Origin: Lachnospiraceae bacterium
Lineage (GTDB): Bacteria; Bacillota; Clostridia; Lachnospirales; Lachnospiraceae
Length of the DNA stretch: 37,856 nt
Direction of reading: 5' to 3'
Assembly: GCA_017620375.1 (NCBI GenBank)
Contig: JAFZQN010000105.1
Location: forward strand, 1-37,856
This document shows positions 7,380 through 15,017 of this stretch, one piece after another (position 1 is the first letter of the stretch; each line of letters starts with the position of its first letter). The notes below the pieces were generated by a model. That model searched no databases, had not been told where the DNA came from, and saw only the letters and a list, made by a program, of their open reading frames with translations. The position numbers and the translations under genes are program-made.

Positions 7380-8495
7380 TCATTTTTTCCCATAGGAAAT
7401 CATTGTTCCTTTAAAAAATGTATACCCGGCATCGGGATGTTCACTAAAGAACTTTGATATTTCAATATTGCGGTCAATATTACGTTCAGCTTCCTGACGT
7501 GTCATTCCATGTGAAGTAAAAAAGAGGATTGTGTCTTCACGCTGTTTTGAAGAAAGGCCCGCATTCCAATCATTATATTTTAAAAAATCCTGCTTGATTT
7601 CTTCGTAGTCATCACGCTGAGGCGTAACAAAATTTACCTTGTCATTCATCCTGACGTCCACCTCGCGTAAGCCTAGCGAACGCATCATGTGTGCCGTACG
7701 AATTGCCACGGCATAATCACGACCCTGTTGTTCCAGCTCAGTTTTCCAGTGCTTCTCTATCCCGTTACGGTTACATAATTCAAAGTAATCCATACCGTCA
7801 ACATAGAGACCGTCGCACTCCAACTCGCGGTTAGAATCAATGCAGACAATCAGCGCATCCCTCTTGGCAAATTCAATGATTTTTGCAAGAAATGCGTTGG
7901 GATCATCCAAGTGCCTTAATACGGCCTTACAAAGTACAAGGTCGTATTTCTCCTTTGCTTGATAATCCATTACATTCTTCGTAATGAACCGAACAGGATA
8001 ATCAACATCCGCAAAGAGGTTTTCACCAACCTCGGTCAGTTTTTCAGTAACATCGATACCAGTATATGAGCTGCCCTTGGGAAGATAAGGCATGAAGAGT
8101 TTTCCAAGGAATCCCAGGCCGCATCCACAATCAAGAACTTTTACGGGGCGGTCTATTTTCCATACGGTTTCAATCAAAAAACGTGCATAATCGTCATTCC
8201 ACGAATTCTTACGTGAGCGAATCAGATATTCAAATTTTTCAGCCCAAAAATCTGCTGATTCTGTGGTAGTCGGAATATATTTTTCTTCCTGAAGTGGCAC
8301 AAGACCAAGCAACTGATCAACAGAAACATTAAAATATTCCGCCAGTATTGGGAGATTTGTAATGTCGGGCATCGTATTACCGTTTTCCCATTTGCTGATT
8401 GTCTGAAAAGAAACACCGACAACATCAGCCAATTGTTGTTGTGAAATATGTTTTTTTCGGCGTAGTTCCGCAACTCTTAATCTCATTTTGGGCAT
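7380..8495 (-). CDS. XRE-type HTH regulator fused to a SAM-dependent methyltransferase
   Basis: 371 residues. Residues 5-64 form a Cro/CI HTH (SQQQLADVVGVSFQTISKWENG). Residues ~110-240 form a class I methyltransferase with motif I DCGCGLG at 122-128 and TGIDV after it. The C-terminal ~120 residues have no obvious family. The substrate is unknown; the HTH suggests a regulator whose output is tied to methylation, or simply autoregulation. The ATG at 8495 is preceded by GGAGG; an in-frame ATG 11 codons upstream lacks a ribosome binding site. A palindrome lies at the predicted transcription start. Confidence 0.85.
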   Translation of the reverse strand: MPKMRLRVAELRRKKHISQQQLADVVGVSFQTISKWENGNTMPDITNLPILAEYFNVSVDQLLGLVPLQEEKYIPTTTESADFWAEKFEYLIRSRKNSWNDDYARFLIETVWKIDRPVKVLDCGCGLGFLGKLFMPYLPKGSSYTGIDVTEKLTEVGENLFADVDYPVRFITKNVMDYQAKEKYDLVLCKAVLRHLDDPNAFLAKIIEFAKRDALIVCIDSNRELECDGLYVDGMDYFELCNRNGIEKHWKTELEQQGRDYAVAIRTAHMMRSLGLREVDVRMNDKVNFVTPQRDDYEEIKQDFLKYNDWNAGLSSKQREDTILFFTSHGMTRQEAERNIDRNIEISKFFSEHPDAGYTFFKGTMISYGKK

Positions 8496-8542
8496 ATTTA
8501 CCTCCATGTTCTTGCTATGCTGCAGCACTGCAAATTCTTTTG

Positions 8543-8594
8543 TAACAATATCATTGTTATATTTTTATTATATCGCAAAATTATAAGTTGTCTT
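8543..8594 (-). promoter_or_regulatory. Promoter and palindromic operator of the XRE-methyltransferase gene
   Basis: Minus-strand promoter: AAGACA (8589-8594), 16 bp, TATAAT (8567-8572). TAACAAT (8543-8549) and ATTGTTA (8553-8559) form a 7-bp palindrome with a 3-bp centre at the expected transcription start. It is a good candidate for autorepression by the XRE domain. Confidence 0.55.
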
Positions 8595-8663
8595 CCGATT
8601 GTTAAGAGAATTTTTTCAACCCAAAGGAGAATTAGCTTTCTATTTTTCAAGTCTTATGTTGTA

Positions 8664-9323
8664 TTAATACTCCATAACATCTATTTTTTTCTTAAGAACT
8701 GCTGCATAATCATGACCTGTCTTTGTTACTTTTTCCGGATTCATCTGATAGTGGATGTTGTAAAGAATTCCGTTTTCTCCGGTTCGATCGGCCATATGAT
8801 CTTCATCAATATGAATACCGACTACCTCAAGGCAGAGCATAACATGATCATCACCCGGTACGATTTCCTTTTCCCAGACAAACCTGCATTCAAGGTTCAT
8901 AAAGCATTCCCGAACCATAGGCGCGTTAACCCATAATGCCTTTTCAACAGACATCCCCGAAGCCGTAATCTCATCTGCTTCAAACTGATTGTTCTGGATT
9001 GTCGCCATACAGGCCGCATGATACTCTTCAGACATGAAATTGATAACGGCTTCTTTTGTCTCATTTATGCTCTGATACAGATGTCCTTTTTTATTCACGC
9101 TGGCAAGAAGAGCATAGAATCCATTACCACGATCAGCACTTGTAAAGGTTGCCCAAGACTGCATGCAGGCATTTGGCATACCATTGGATTTGTATGTGGT
9201 AACAAGAAAAAGCGGAGACGGAACAGTCGCCACGAATTCCTTCCATGAAAAGCCAAAATTCTTAGAATAATCTCCGTATGTTCCTTTCAAGCTTTCAGGC
9301 ATATCTTTGTATTGATATTTCAT
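8664..9323 (-). CDS. Flavin reductase-like FMN-binding protein
   Basis: 219 residues of the split-barrel flavin reductase (DIM6/NTAB) family, which bind FMN and reduce it or use it in small redox reactions. The pattern ATVPSPLFLVTTYKSNGMPN near residue 31 followed by SWATF is typical. The start at 9323 is preceded by GGAAAGGAAG; the longer reading frame has no ribosome binding site and its first 27 codons overlap a gene remnant. It lies downstream of a flavodoxin-type gene on the same strand, suggesting related redox roles. Confidence 0.8.
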   Translation of the reverse strand: MKYQYKDMPESLKGTYGDYSKNFGFSWKEFVATVPSPLFLVTTYKSNGMPNACMQSWATFTSADRGNGFYALLASVNKKGHLYQSINETKEAVINFMSEEYHAACMATIQNNQFEADEITASGMSVEKALWVNAPMVRECFMNLECRFVWEKEIVPGDDHVMLCLEVVGIHIDEDHMADRTGENGILYNIHYQMNPEKVTKTGHDYAAVLKKKIDVMEY

Positions 9324-9354
9324 ATTCTTACTTCCTTTCCAATCTCTTCGCACC

Positions 9355-9435
9355 CTATATATACTTCCTGAAGCATATGATCCGATTTGCTTCTTCAAAA
9401 CCAAGCGCCATATGGAATTTCAGCTGTCCTCGCTC
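9355..9435 (-). pseudogene. C-terminal remnant of a GNAT acetyltransferase
   Basis: The 26 codons before the TAG at 9355-9357 read as HMALGFEEANRIICFRKYI at their end. This matches the usual C-terminus of aminoglycoside-type GNAT acetyltransferases (H-x-x-LGFEE-x-x-R-x-x-CF-x-K). It starts directly after, and in frame with, the TAA of the flavodoxin-like gene. No upstream part of an acetyltransferase is present. Confidence 0.6.
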
Positions 9436-10422
9436 TTATTCTTTGCTGTTAAGGAACTTTGCTATTCGCTCAATTCCCTCAGTTGCTTTTTTATCCTCTA
9501 TTGCAGGAACTTTATTTGTGTTGAAGCTGCAGACGACTTCGTAAATGTTATGGCAATTCATATGGTGCATAAGAGTACAAGCTGTCTCATACGGTTTTTC
9601 AATGTGCCCGTCACCGCCGCCCACAAGGATCACCGCACCTTTCTTAGGTTTTATACTTACCTCTTCTTTTCGAAAGAATCTGCTGCAAAAATATGTCTGA
9701 AGTCTGCTCCCGACATCCAGCATTTTCCCTGTTAACTCGGAAAAATATATAGGTGAAGCTATAACTATGTTGTCGCAATCCTCGATATAACGATAGACTT
9801 CCTGCATCTCGTCCTTGATGGCACAGCCCGGTTTTTTCCAACAATACCTACAGTCCATACAAGGAGATATGTTACTTCGGTAAGCATCCACAACCTTATA
9901 TTCGCCGTCCAGAAGCCCTGTCAATCGATCGATCAGACTTACGGTATCTCCCGCAACTCTGGGTGATCCGTTAAAAATAAGTGTTTTCATTCTTTGTTCG
10001 CGATTTTGTTTTTCAGATTCAAAAATAGCCACAGCCAAATCGGTCAACTCCGATTCCCACATCTCCCCGGTTTTTTGTACATCAGCCCACGGGCAGAGGG
10101 ACATATATTCTTTATCAAGCGCAATATCATATGAACTGTTACAGCCGCTGACGCTTTTATATAGGTGTCTGCCTGTATTGATCAGTCCATGTGCTTCTCT
10201 ACGTTCCATTCCTTTTGTCTTCAGTTTGCTGAATATCTCTTCGTTTATCTCATAGAGATCATAGTATCCCGCCTCAAAGGTTTCAGCGGTATAAAGTTCT
10301 CTTTCACTGTCATAGCAGGCCTTCCAGCCCGGACCTGTCTTGAAATGAAGCGCACTTTCCGTGTATTCCGCAGGAATTCTGATCCGTTTCTCTTTTTTCT
10401 TTTTCCTAGATGCTGTTGACAT
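9436..10422 (-). CDS. NADPH-dependent FMN reductase/flavodoxin-fold protein with N-terminal extension
   Basis: 328 residues. From residue ~145 it is a flavodoxin-fold oxidoreductase: MKTLIFNGSPRVAGDTVSLID is the FMN-phosphate loop, and CMDCRYCWKKPGCAI is the cysteine cluster seen in iron-sulfur-flavoprotein relatives. The first ~145 residues, starting with a lysine-rich stretch, are not recognised. The flavodoxin part has its own Met at its start but no clear ribosome binding site there, so a fusion is likelier than two genes. The ATG at 10422 follows GGAG. Its stop codon directly abuts the GNAT remnant. Confidence 0.72.
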   Translation of the reverse strand: MSTASRKKKKEKRIRIPAEYTESALHFKTGPGWKACYDSERELYTAETFEAGYYDLYEINEEIFSKLKTKGMERREAHGLINTGRHLYKSVSGCNSSYDIALDKEYMSLCPWADVQKTGEMWESELTDLAVAIFESEKQNREQRMKTLIFNGSPRVAGDTVSLIDRLTGLLDGEYKVVDAYRSNISPCMDCRYCWKKPGCAIKDEMQEVYRYIEDCDNIVIASPIYFSELTGKMLDVGSRLQTYFCSRFFRKEEVSIKPKKGAVILVGGGDGHIEKPYETACTLMHHMNCHNIYEVVCSFNTNKVPAIEDKKATEGIERIAKFLNSKE

Positions 10423-10476
10423 TACTTGATTTCTCCATATTACGATTGTAAGTAAACCCAAATTTCATTGTGATTT

Positions 10477-10989
10477 TCAGTCAAATACATCATCTATCTC
10501 GACACAATCGGCAAAACGCCCCGGCCAAATATCCTCATTGTAATATCTATATGTGGTCTCTCCATCCATATAATCATTATCAAAAGTTGAATTGCATCCT
10601 TTCGGTACAATCACATGGTATCCTCTGTCAAATGCTGACTTAATAGAGGCATCGATGCAATAATTAGTCTGCAAACCAGCTATAATAACTTCATTCTCAC
10701 CTTTTTCTTCCAGATATCTGCCAAGATCTTTGTTGCTAAAGCAGCTGTTTACCTTTTTAACAAAAACCTTTTCTCCACTTAGAGGAGCAAGTTCTTCGTA
10801 AATTTCAAAATCCTCATCCCCAGCACTCATACCACTATCTAAGCCGTCATCATGTTGAATATAAATAACCTCAACATTGCGTTTTCTCGCCTCTTCCAAA
10901 AGGCGTTTCATGTTTTTAATAAACTCTTCACAGTTATATAATTCCTCATCGATTAAACCTTTTTGAAGATCGATTGCCAAAAGTATCAT
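10477..10989 (-). CDS. Isochorismatase-family cysteine hydrolase
   Basis: 170 residues with the family's catalytic triad: D7 (LLAIDLQ), K78 (VFVKKVNSCF) and C111 (LQTNYCID). Members hydrolyse amides or ethers such as nicotinamide, N-carbamoyl compounds or isochorismate; the substrate cannot be told here. The start is the ATG at 10989, 8 nt after GGGAGG; an upstream in-frame ATG would include the ribosome binding site in the coding region. It is 54 nt upstream of the flavodoxin-like gene and could be cotranscribed. Confidence 0.85.
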   Translation of the reverse strand: MILLAIDLQKGLIDEELYNCEEFIKNMKRLLEEARKRNVEVIYIQHDDGLDSGMSAGDEDFEIYEELAPLSGEKVFVKKVNSCFSNKDLGRYLEEKGENEVIIAGLQTNYCIDASIKSAFDRGYHVIVPKGCNSTFDNDYMDGETTYRYYNEDIWPGRFADCVEIDDVFD

Positions 10990-11090
10990 ATTTATTACCT
11001 CCCTACTATTCTTCCTCATTATAATTCAATGTGTTCTATTTTCATATCTTATCCCTATAATAGGTGTTTTCGAGCATTAAACCAGAATTA

Positions 11091-11864
11091 TTAACCTTTC
11101 ATAAAAATATCATTATATTCTCTATTCATTGTATTTATATCTTCTTCTGTTATCTCACCCGGAGAAAAACGATTCTTATGGCAGAGTCTTAGCAAATTAA
11201 TATAAGACAGATTGGGCATATCCTTTTCTACAAGTTCCAGTATTTTGTATTTGCTTGAGCAAGACATTCCGGTGCAGAAATAATAATCTGAAAGTGCACG
11301 GGTAATTACTATCTGTGTCATTATACGGATTGTAGGATGCTTACACATCTCTGTAAATGACGAAAACCATTCGGGATCCGCTTTTGCATGTAATATACGT
11401 TCTTCTTGTGCGATTTCAATAGACTTTTGTACATCATCCCGCGTAGGTTTTTCAAGCGTTGGTATTATATCTGCCCCATACAGTGTTTTCCCACTGTCAA
11501 GAACACGAAAAATCTCTATCGGTCGCTCTATAAGATCCTTATTGTCTTTACTCAGCTCAAAATCATAATTATATGGATGTCGCAAGTGCCTTTCGCTGTA
11601 TACTGTCCGTGATATCGGAATGTCATTATTGGTCTCGCGCTCCACTTTGGAAATCAGGTCTGCTATATTCTTTTTTTCACTCTCATAATCATACCGGTCA
11701 TAAAGGATATGTACCAAATCTATATCGCTTCCGATATTTCCCGTATATGTATCATCAGACAAAGAACCAACAAGGATAACCGACTTAACACTTTTTACAT
11801 TTTCAATCGACTTCAAGTATATTTCTATTATTTCCCAAGCTCTTTCTTTAGTTCTATTTGACAT
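11091..11864 (-). CDS. Nucleotidyltransferase-domain protein (aminoglycoside adenylyltransferase-like)
   Basis: 257 residues. The N-terminal polymerase-beta NTase fold has the pattern VGSLSDDTYTGNIGSDIDLV, with G33-S34 and the metal-binding D47 and D49. The C-terminal half is helical, as in ANT-type enzymes. It may transfer AMP to a small molecule, but resistance activity cannot be inferred from the sequence. GGGGAG precedes the ATG. It belongs to a run of unrelated single-enzyme genes typical of an accessory region. Confidence 0.7.
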   Translation of the reverse strand: MSNRTKERAWEIIEIYLKSIENVKSVKSVILVGSLSDDTYTGNIGSDIDLVHILYDRYDYESEKKNIADLISKVERETNNDIPISRTVYSERHLRHPYNYDFELSKDNKDLIERPIEIFRVLDSGKTLYGADIIPTLEKPTRDDVQKSIEIAQEERILHAKADPEWFSSFTEMCKHPTIRIMTQIVITRALSDYYFCTGMSCSSKYKILELVEKDMPNLSYINLLRLCHKNRFSPGEITEEDINTMNREYNDIFMKG

Positions 11865-11986
11865 TAAACTTTCTCCCCAAACTGTTTATCTTGCTTTTCT
11901 CCATTCTCTTTTGCCTTGACATTTCCCTTGTCCAGGCACCCACCATTCAGCAAAGTATATACCGCTGTCCACCGTGAAAAGACTGC

Positions 11987-12760
11987 TTATTTGGCAAATG
12001 TCGTGTCCTTATCTTCGCGCGCCTCCGTCTCCACCCAAGCGGGTTCGAAACCGCTTGAAAGCGCCGTCTTCCAAGACGCGAGGTTAGAAAGACTTGTTCC
12101 GTAATACGGGATCGCTCCTCTGCGGAATGCCTCGTCACGAAGAAGCGTCACAAGTGTGCGCGCTACGCCATGTCCCCTGTACCCCGGCAGAACGTCGATT
12201 CCGATCTGCCACAAGTCCGGGACATCCGCTGAACAGCCTGCCATTCCCATGATCTTCTCTCCGTCAAGCGCAACGACCGCGAGCACATCGGGCCGTTCCG
12301 GACGGAAACGATCGCAGATTGCATTCGGAAACTCATCCTTCCCGTAGAATTTCATAATGTCATCCTGCTCGAGCCAGCAGATATTGAGGTTCGTTTTAAT
12401 GTTCATCAGTTCCGCTTTCGGCAGGAACATATGATGTGTCAGAGATATCTTGTATCCGTGCTTTCGAAGTTCGCACTCGAGTTCGTAAAAGTTGTGCTGC
12501 TCAAAGAGCCATATTCCTTTCTTCCCGTTGGCCCATTTGCGAAGCCACGGATGAAACTCAGCATCCGCCGAGATCACCGTGCCGCGACCTAAGGTCGCCA
12601 TCTGCAGAAAGAACGGTTTGTCAGAGAACTTCCTCCTTCTTTCATCCAAAACGGAGCAAGTGATCGTATTCTCCTCCCGGTCGAACATGTCCGGAGCACA
12701 ATTAAACTCCCAACCTAGCTGCTGCCGGAACCGCGTCCAAATATCTTCCCTTGTTATCAT
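11987..12760 (-). CDS. GNAT acetyltransferase
   Basis: 257 residues. The C-terminal GNAT core has IDVLPGYRGHGVARTLVTLL (acetyl-CoA loop) followed by a YYGTSLSNLASWKTALSSGF strand-helix, as in the GNAT_acetyltran family. The N-terminal ~125 residues are a separate domain. Base composition is visibly more GC-rich than in the genes on both sides, which suggests recent acquisition. The substrate is unknown. Confidence 0.8.
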   Translation of the reverse strand: MITREDIWTRFRQQLGWEFNCAPDMFDREENTITCSVLDERRRKFSDKPFFLQMATLGRGTVISADAEFHPWLRKWANGKKGIWLFEQHNFYELECELRKHGYKISLTHHMFLPKAELMNIKTNLNICWLEQDDIMKFYGKDEFPNAICDRFRPERPDVLAVVALDGEKIMGMAGCSADVPDLWQIGIDVLPGYRGHGVARTLVTLLRDEAFRRGAIPYYGTSLSNLASWKTALSSGFEPAWVETEAREDKDTTFAK

Positions 12761-12810
12761 AGATATCCTCCGCTCCTTTTTACCTTATTACTAACAGTTC
12801 CGCCTATCCT

Positions 12811-15003
12811 TTAGGACTGCTTTTTATGGCTGAGCTCAGAGAGTTCTCCGAGGCGGATGCCCATGGTTTTCTCAAGCTTATCATGCATACCGGGTACGGA
12901 GGCTGTAAGCTCTAAGAAACGTGAGCGCTTAAGAGATATAAGCAATGTGGGATTGACCGTGCGTACCGTAGCGGTACGGGGAACGTTTGACAAAAGAGCG
13001 ATCTCGCCGAAAAAGTCACCGTCCTCAAGTATCTTAACACGAGTATCCTTATCTTCGATCCTCTTTAATACCTCAACGCGTCCTCGCACTATAATATAGA
13101 ACAGATCGCCCTCGTCTCCCTCGGAAATGATAGTGCTCGAGGCAGGATAATAGGCCGAACTGAAGCTCTTACAAATCTCTGCTAAGGATTTTACGGGGAA
13201 TTCACTGAAAAGTTCGATCTTGGAAAGCCTCTCCGGCGTAATGGTGGCACTGGACATGTCATCCGTGACAGTAAAGCCACTCTGCTTTTCAAAAAGTTTA
13301 GCATAGATCCCCTTACGCTCCATGAGAGATTCATGTGTTCCACTCTCGGCGATACGCCCATCGGAAAGTACGTAAACACAGTCATAGCCGGAGATGTCCG
13401 AAAGCCTGTGCGTGATGTTGATGACAGCAGTACCCTGACCCGGAAGCCGTGAGATAGCATCATTTACAGCACGTTCCGCAGCAGGATCCAGAGAAGCGGT
13501 TGCTTCATCAATGATAAGAAATCGCGGGTTTCGGAGTAAAGTCCTGGCAAGGGATATACGCTGCCTTTGTCCTCCGGATAACGATTTTCCTCCGTTCTGC
13601 ACCTGGCAGGAAAATCCTCCGGGCAGGCTCAATATAAAGTCTGCAGAAGCAGCCTTTACAGCATCGACAATCTCATCGAATTTTGCATCAGGATTTGATA
13701 CCCTAATGTTACCCTCTATGGTATCGTTAAAGAGTACCGTCTCCTGAGGAACTATGCCGACGGCCTTATGAAGAGAGCTTGGATTGAGATGCTTATAATC
13801 CTTATCATCTGCCATGACCGCTCCTTCGTCAGGGTCATAAAAACGCATAAGAAGGTTTGCGATCGTGCTTTTACCGCTGCCGCTCGGTCCGACGATGGCT
13901 ACGGATTTTCCGGCAGGAACCTTTAGAAGTATGTCCTTTAAGATCGGTTTTTCCGGATCATAGCCAAAAGTAATGTGATCCATGGATATCTCTGTCAAAG
14001 GATCGGGGACATCTTCCGCATTCCCGTCAACGGTGATACCCGGCTTTTTTTCAAAGAATAACTCTAAATTATGCATACAGACTTTACACTCAACAAACGA
14101 CGGGATGATCGCAATAAGTGCGATGACCGCCGAAGAGAGTGTAGTAAAAAGACTGTTAAAAGATACAAGCGTACCGACCGTCATGGTGTCGGAGAAGACC
14201 CAAAATGCCCCAAGACAGATGATCAGAATGCTGAATACCTCGATCAATCCGCCGGATGCAACGGTCAGGCACCCATTGATAAACATGGAGCGAAGCGAAA
14301 GCTCTTCATGTTTTTTGTTTTCGTATTCATAGCAGGTCTGCGATCTTTCCTGCAGGTCGAACGCTTTTACGGAAGCCTGGTTATAGACGTTCTCCATGAG
14401 CATATTGGTAAGGAGCCCCGCCTGGTCCTTAAGTGCCTTGACTGCCGCGCGCGATCTCTTTCCAAGGATAAGGAGTACCGCAGTACTTAAGAGCAAAGCT
14501 CCGATGCTGATGAGGGCAAGGCGATAGTCCAAAATGAAGATGAGTATAAAGCTGATCACGATCTTGGCGATCCCCGTCACAAAAGAAGGGATCGTCACGC
14601 TGGTCAGAGTCTGAACGGCACTCATGTCCGTAGAAAATCTTCCTATAAGATAGCCCACCTGCAGATCGGAAAAATCCCGTAGGGATAGCTCCTGAAGGTG
14701 CATAAAGCAGCGGCGGCGTGAATCCACTACCGTTCTTGATGAAAATACTGCGGTCAGATAGCGTCTGAGCACGTCGCTGCATTTTGCGAATACTATCCCC
14801 AAAAGCATGAAAATGATCACTTTCAAAAGCAGATCTTCGTCTCCGCGTTCAATGGCGTTGTCCAAAAGATATTTCATCCCCAGTGCCATAATGCTGGTAA
14901 AAGCGATGTCTATCATGCCAAAGACATATGCGGCATAAGCATAGCCCTTATTGTGAAGATGAAATCTTTTGATCGCGGATATGGTTTCTTTCAATTCTTT
15001 CAT
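12811..15003 (-). CDS. ABC exporter half-transporter fused to a cyclic-nucleotide-binding domain
   Basis: 730 residues. Residues 20-310 are a type IV ABC exporter membrane domain. Residues 335-575 are the ATPase, with Walker A GPSGSGKST (372-380), signature LSGGQ (475-479), Walker B FLIIDE (495-500) and H-loop H532. Residues ~595-715 form a CAP_ED/cNMP-binding domain whose phosphate-binding cassette, FGEIALLSNVPRTATVR, keeps the conserved Glu (667) and Arg (676). The domain order suggests export controlled by a cyclic nucleotide. AAGGGA precedes the ATG. The gene begins 14 nt after the GH3 stop, so the two are probably cotranscribed. Confidence 0.9.
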   Translation of the reverse strand: MKELKETISAIKRFHLHNKGYAYAAYVFGMIDIAFTSIMALGMKYLLDNAIERGDEDLLLKVIIFMLLGIVFAKCSDVLRRYLTAVFSSRTVVDSRRRCFMHLQELSLRDFSDLQVGYLIGRFSTDMSAVQTLTSVTIPSFVTGIAKIVISFILIFILDYRLALISIGALLLSTAVLLILGKRSRAAVKALKDQAGLLTNMLMENVYNQASVKAFDLQERSQTCYEYENKKHEELSLRSMFINGCLTVASGGLIEVFSILIICLGAFWVFSDTMTVGTLVSFNSLFTTLSSAVIALIAIIPSFVECKVCMHNLELFFEKKPGITVDGNAEDVPDPLTEISMDHITFGYDPEKPILKDILLKVPAGKSVAIVGPSGSGKSTIANLLMRFYDPDEGAVMADDKDYKHLNPSSLHKAVGIVPQETVLFNDTIEGNIRVSNPDAKFDEIVDAVKAASADFILSLPGGFSCQVQNGGKSLSGGQRQRISLARTLLRNPRFLIIDEATASLDPAAERAVNDAISRLPGQGTAVINITHRLSDISGYDCVYVLSDGRIAESGTHESLMERKGIYAKLFEKQSGFTVTDDMSSATITPERLSKIELFSEFPVKSLAEICKSFSSAYYPASSTIISEGDEGDLFYIIVRGRVEVLKRIEDKDTRVKILEDGDFFGEIALLSNVPRTATVRTVNPTLLISLKRSRFLELTASVPGMHDKLEKTMGIRLGELSELSHKKQS

Positions 15004-15017
15004 GTCTGACTGTCCCT

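Noticed and set aside
8517..8936. 139-codon plus-strand open frame
   Set aside because: It overlaps the promoter region and the end of the flavin reductase gene antisense; composition looks random.
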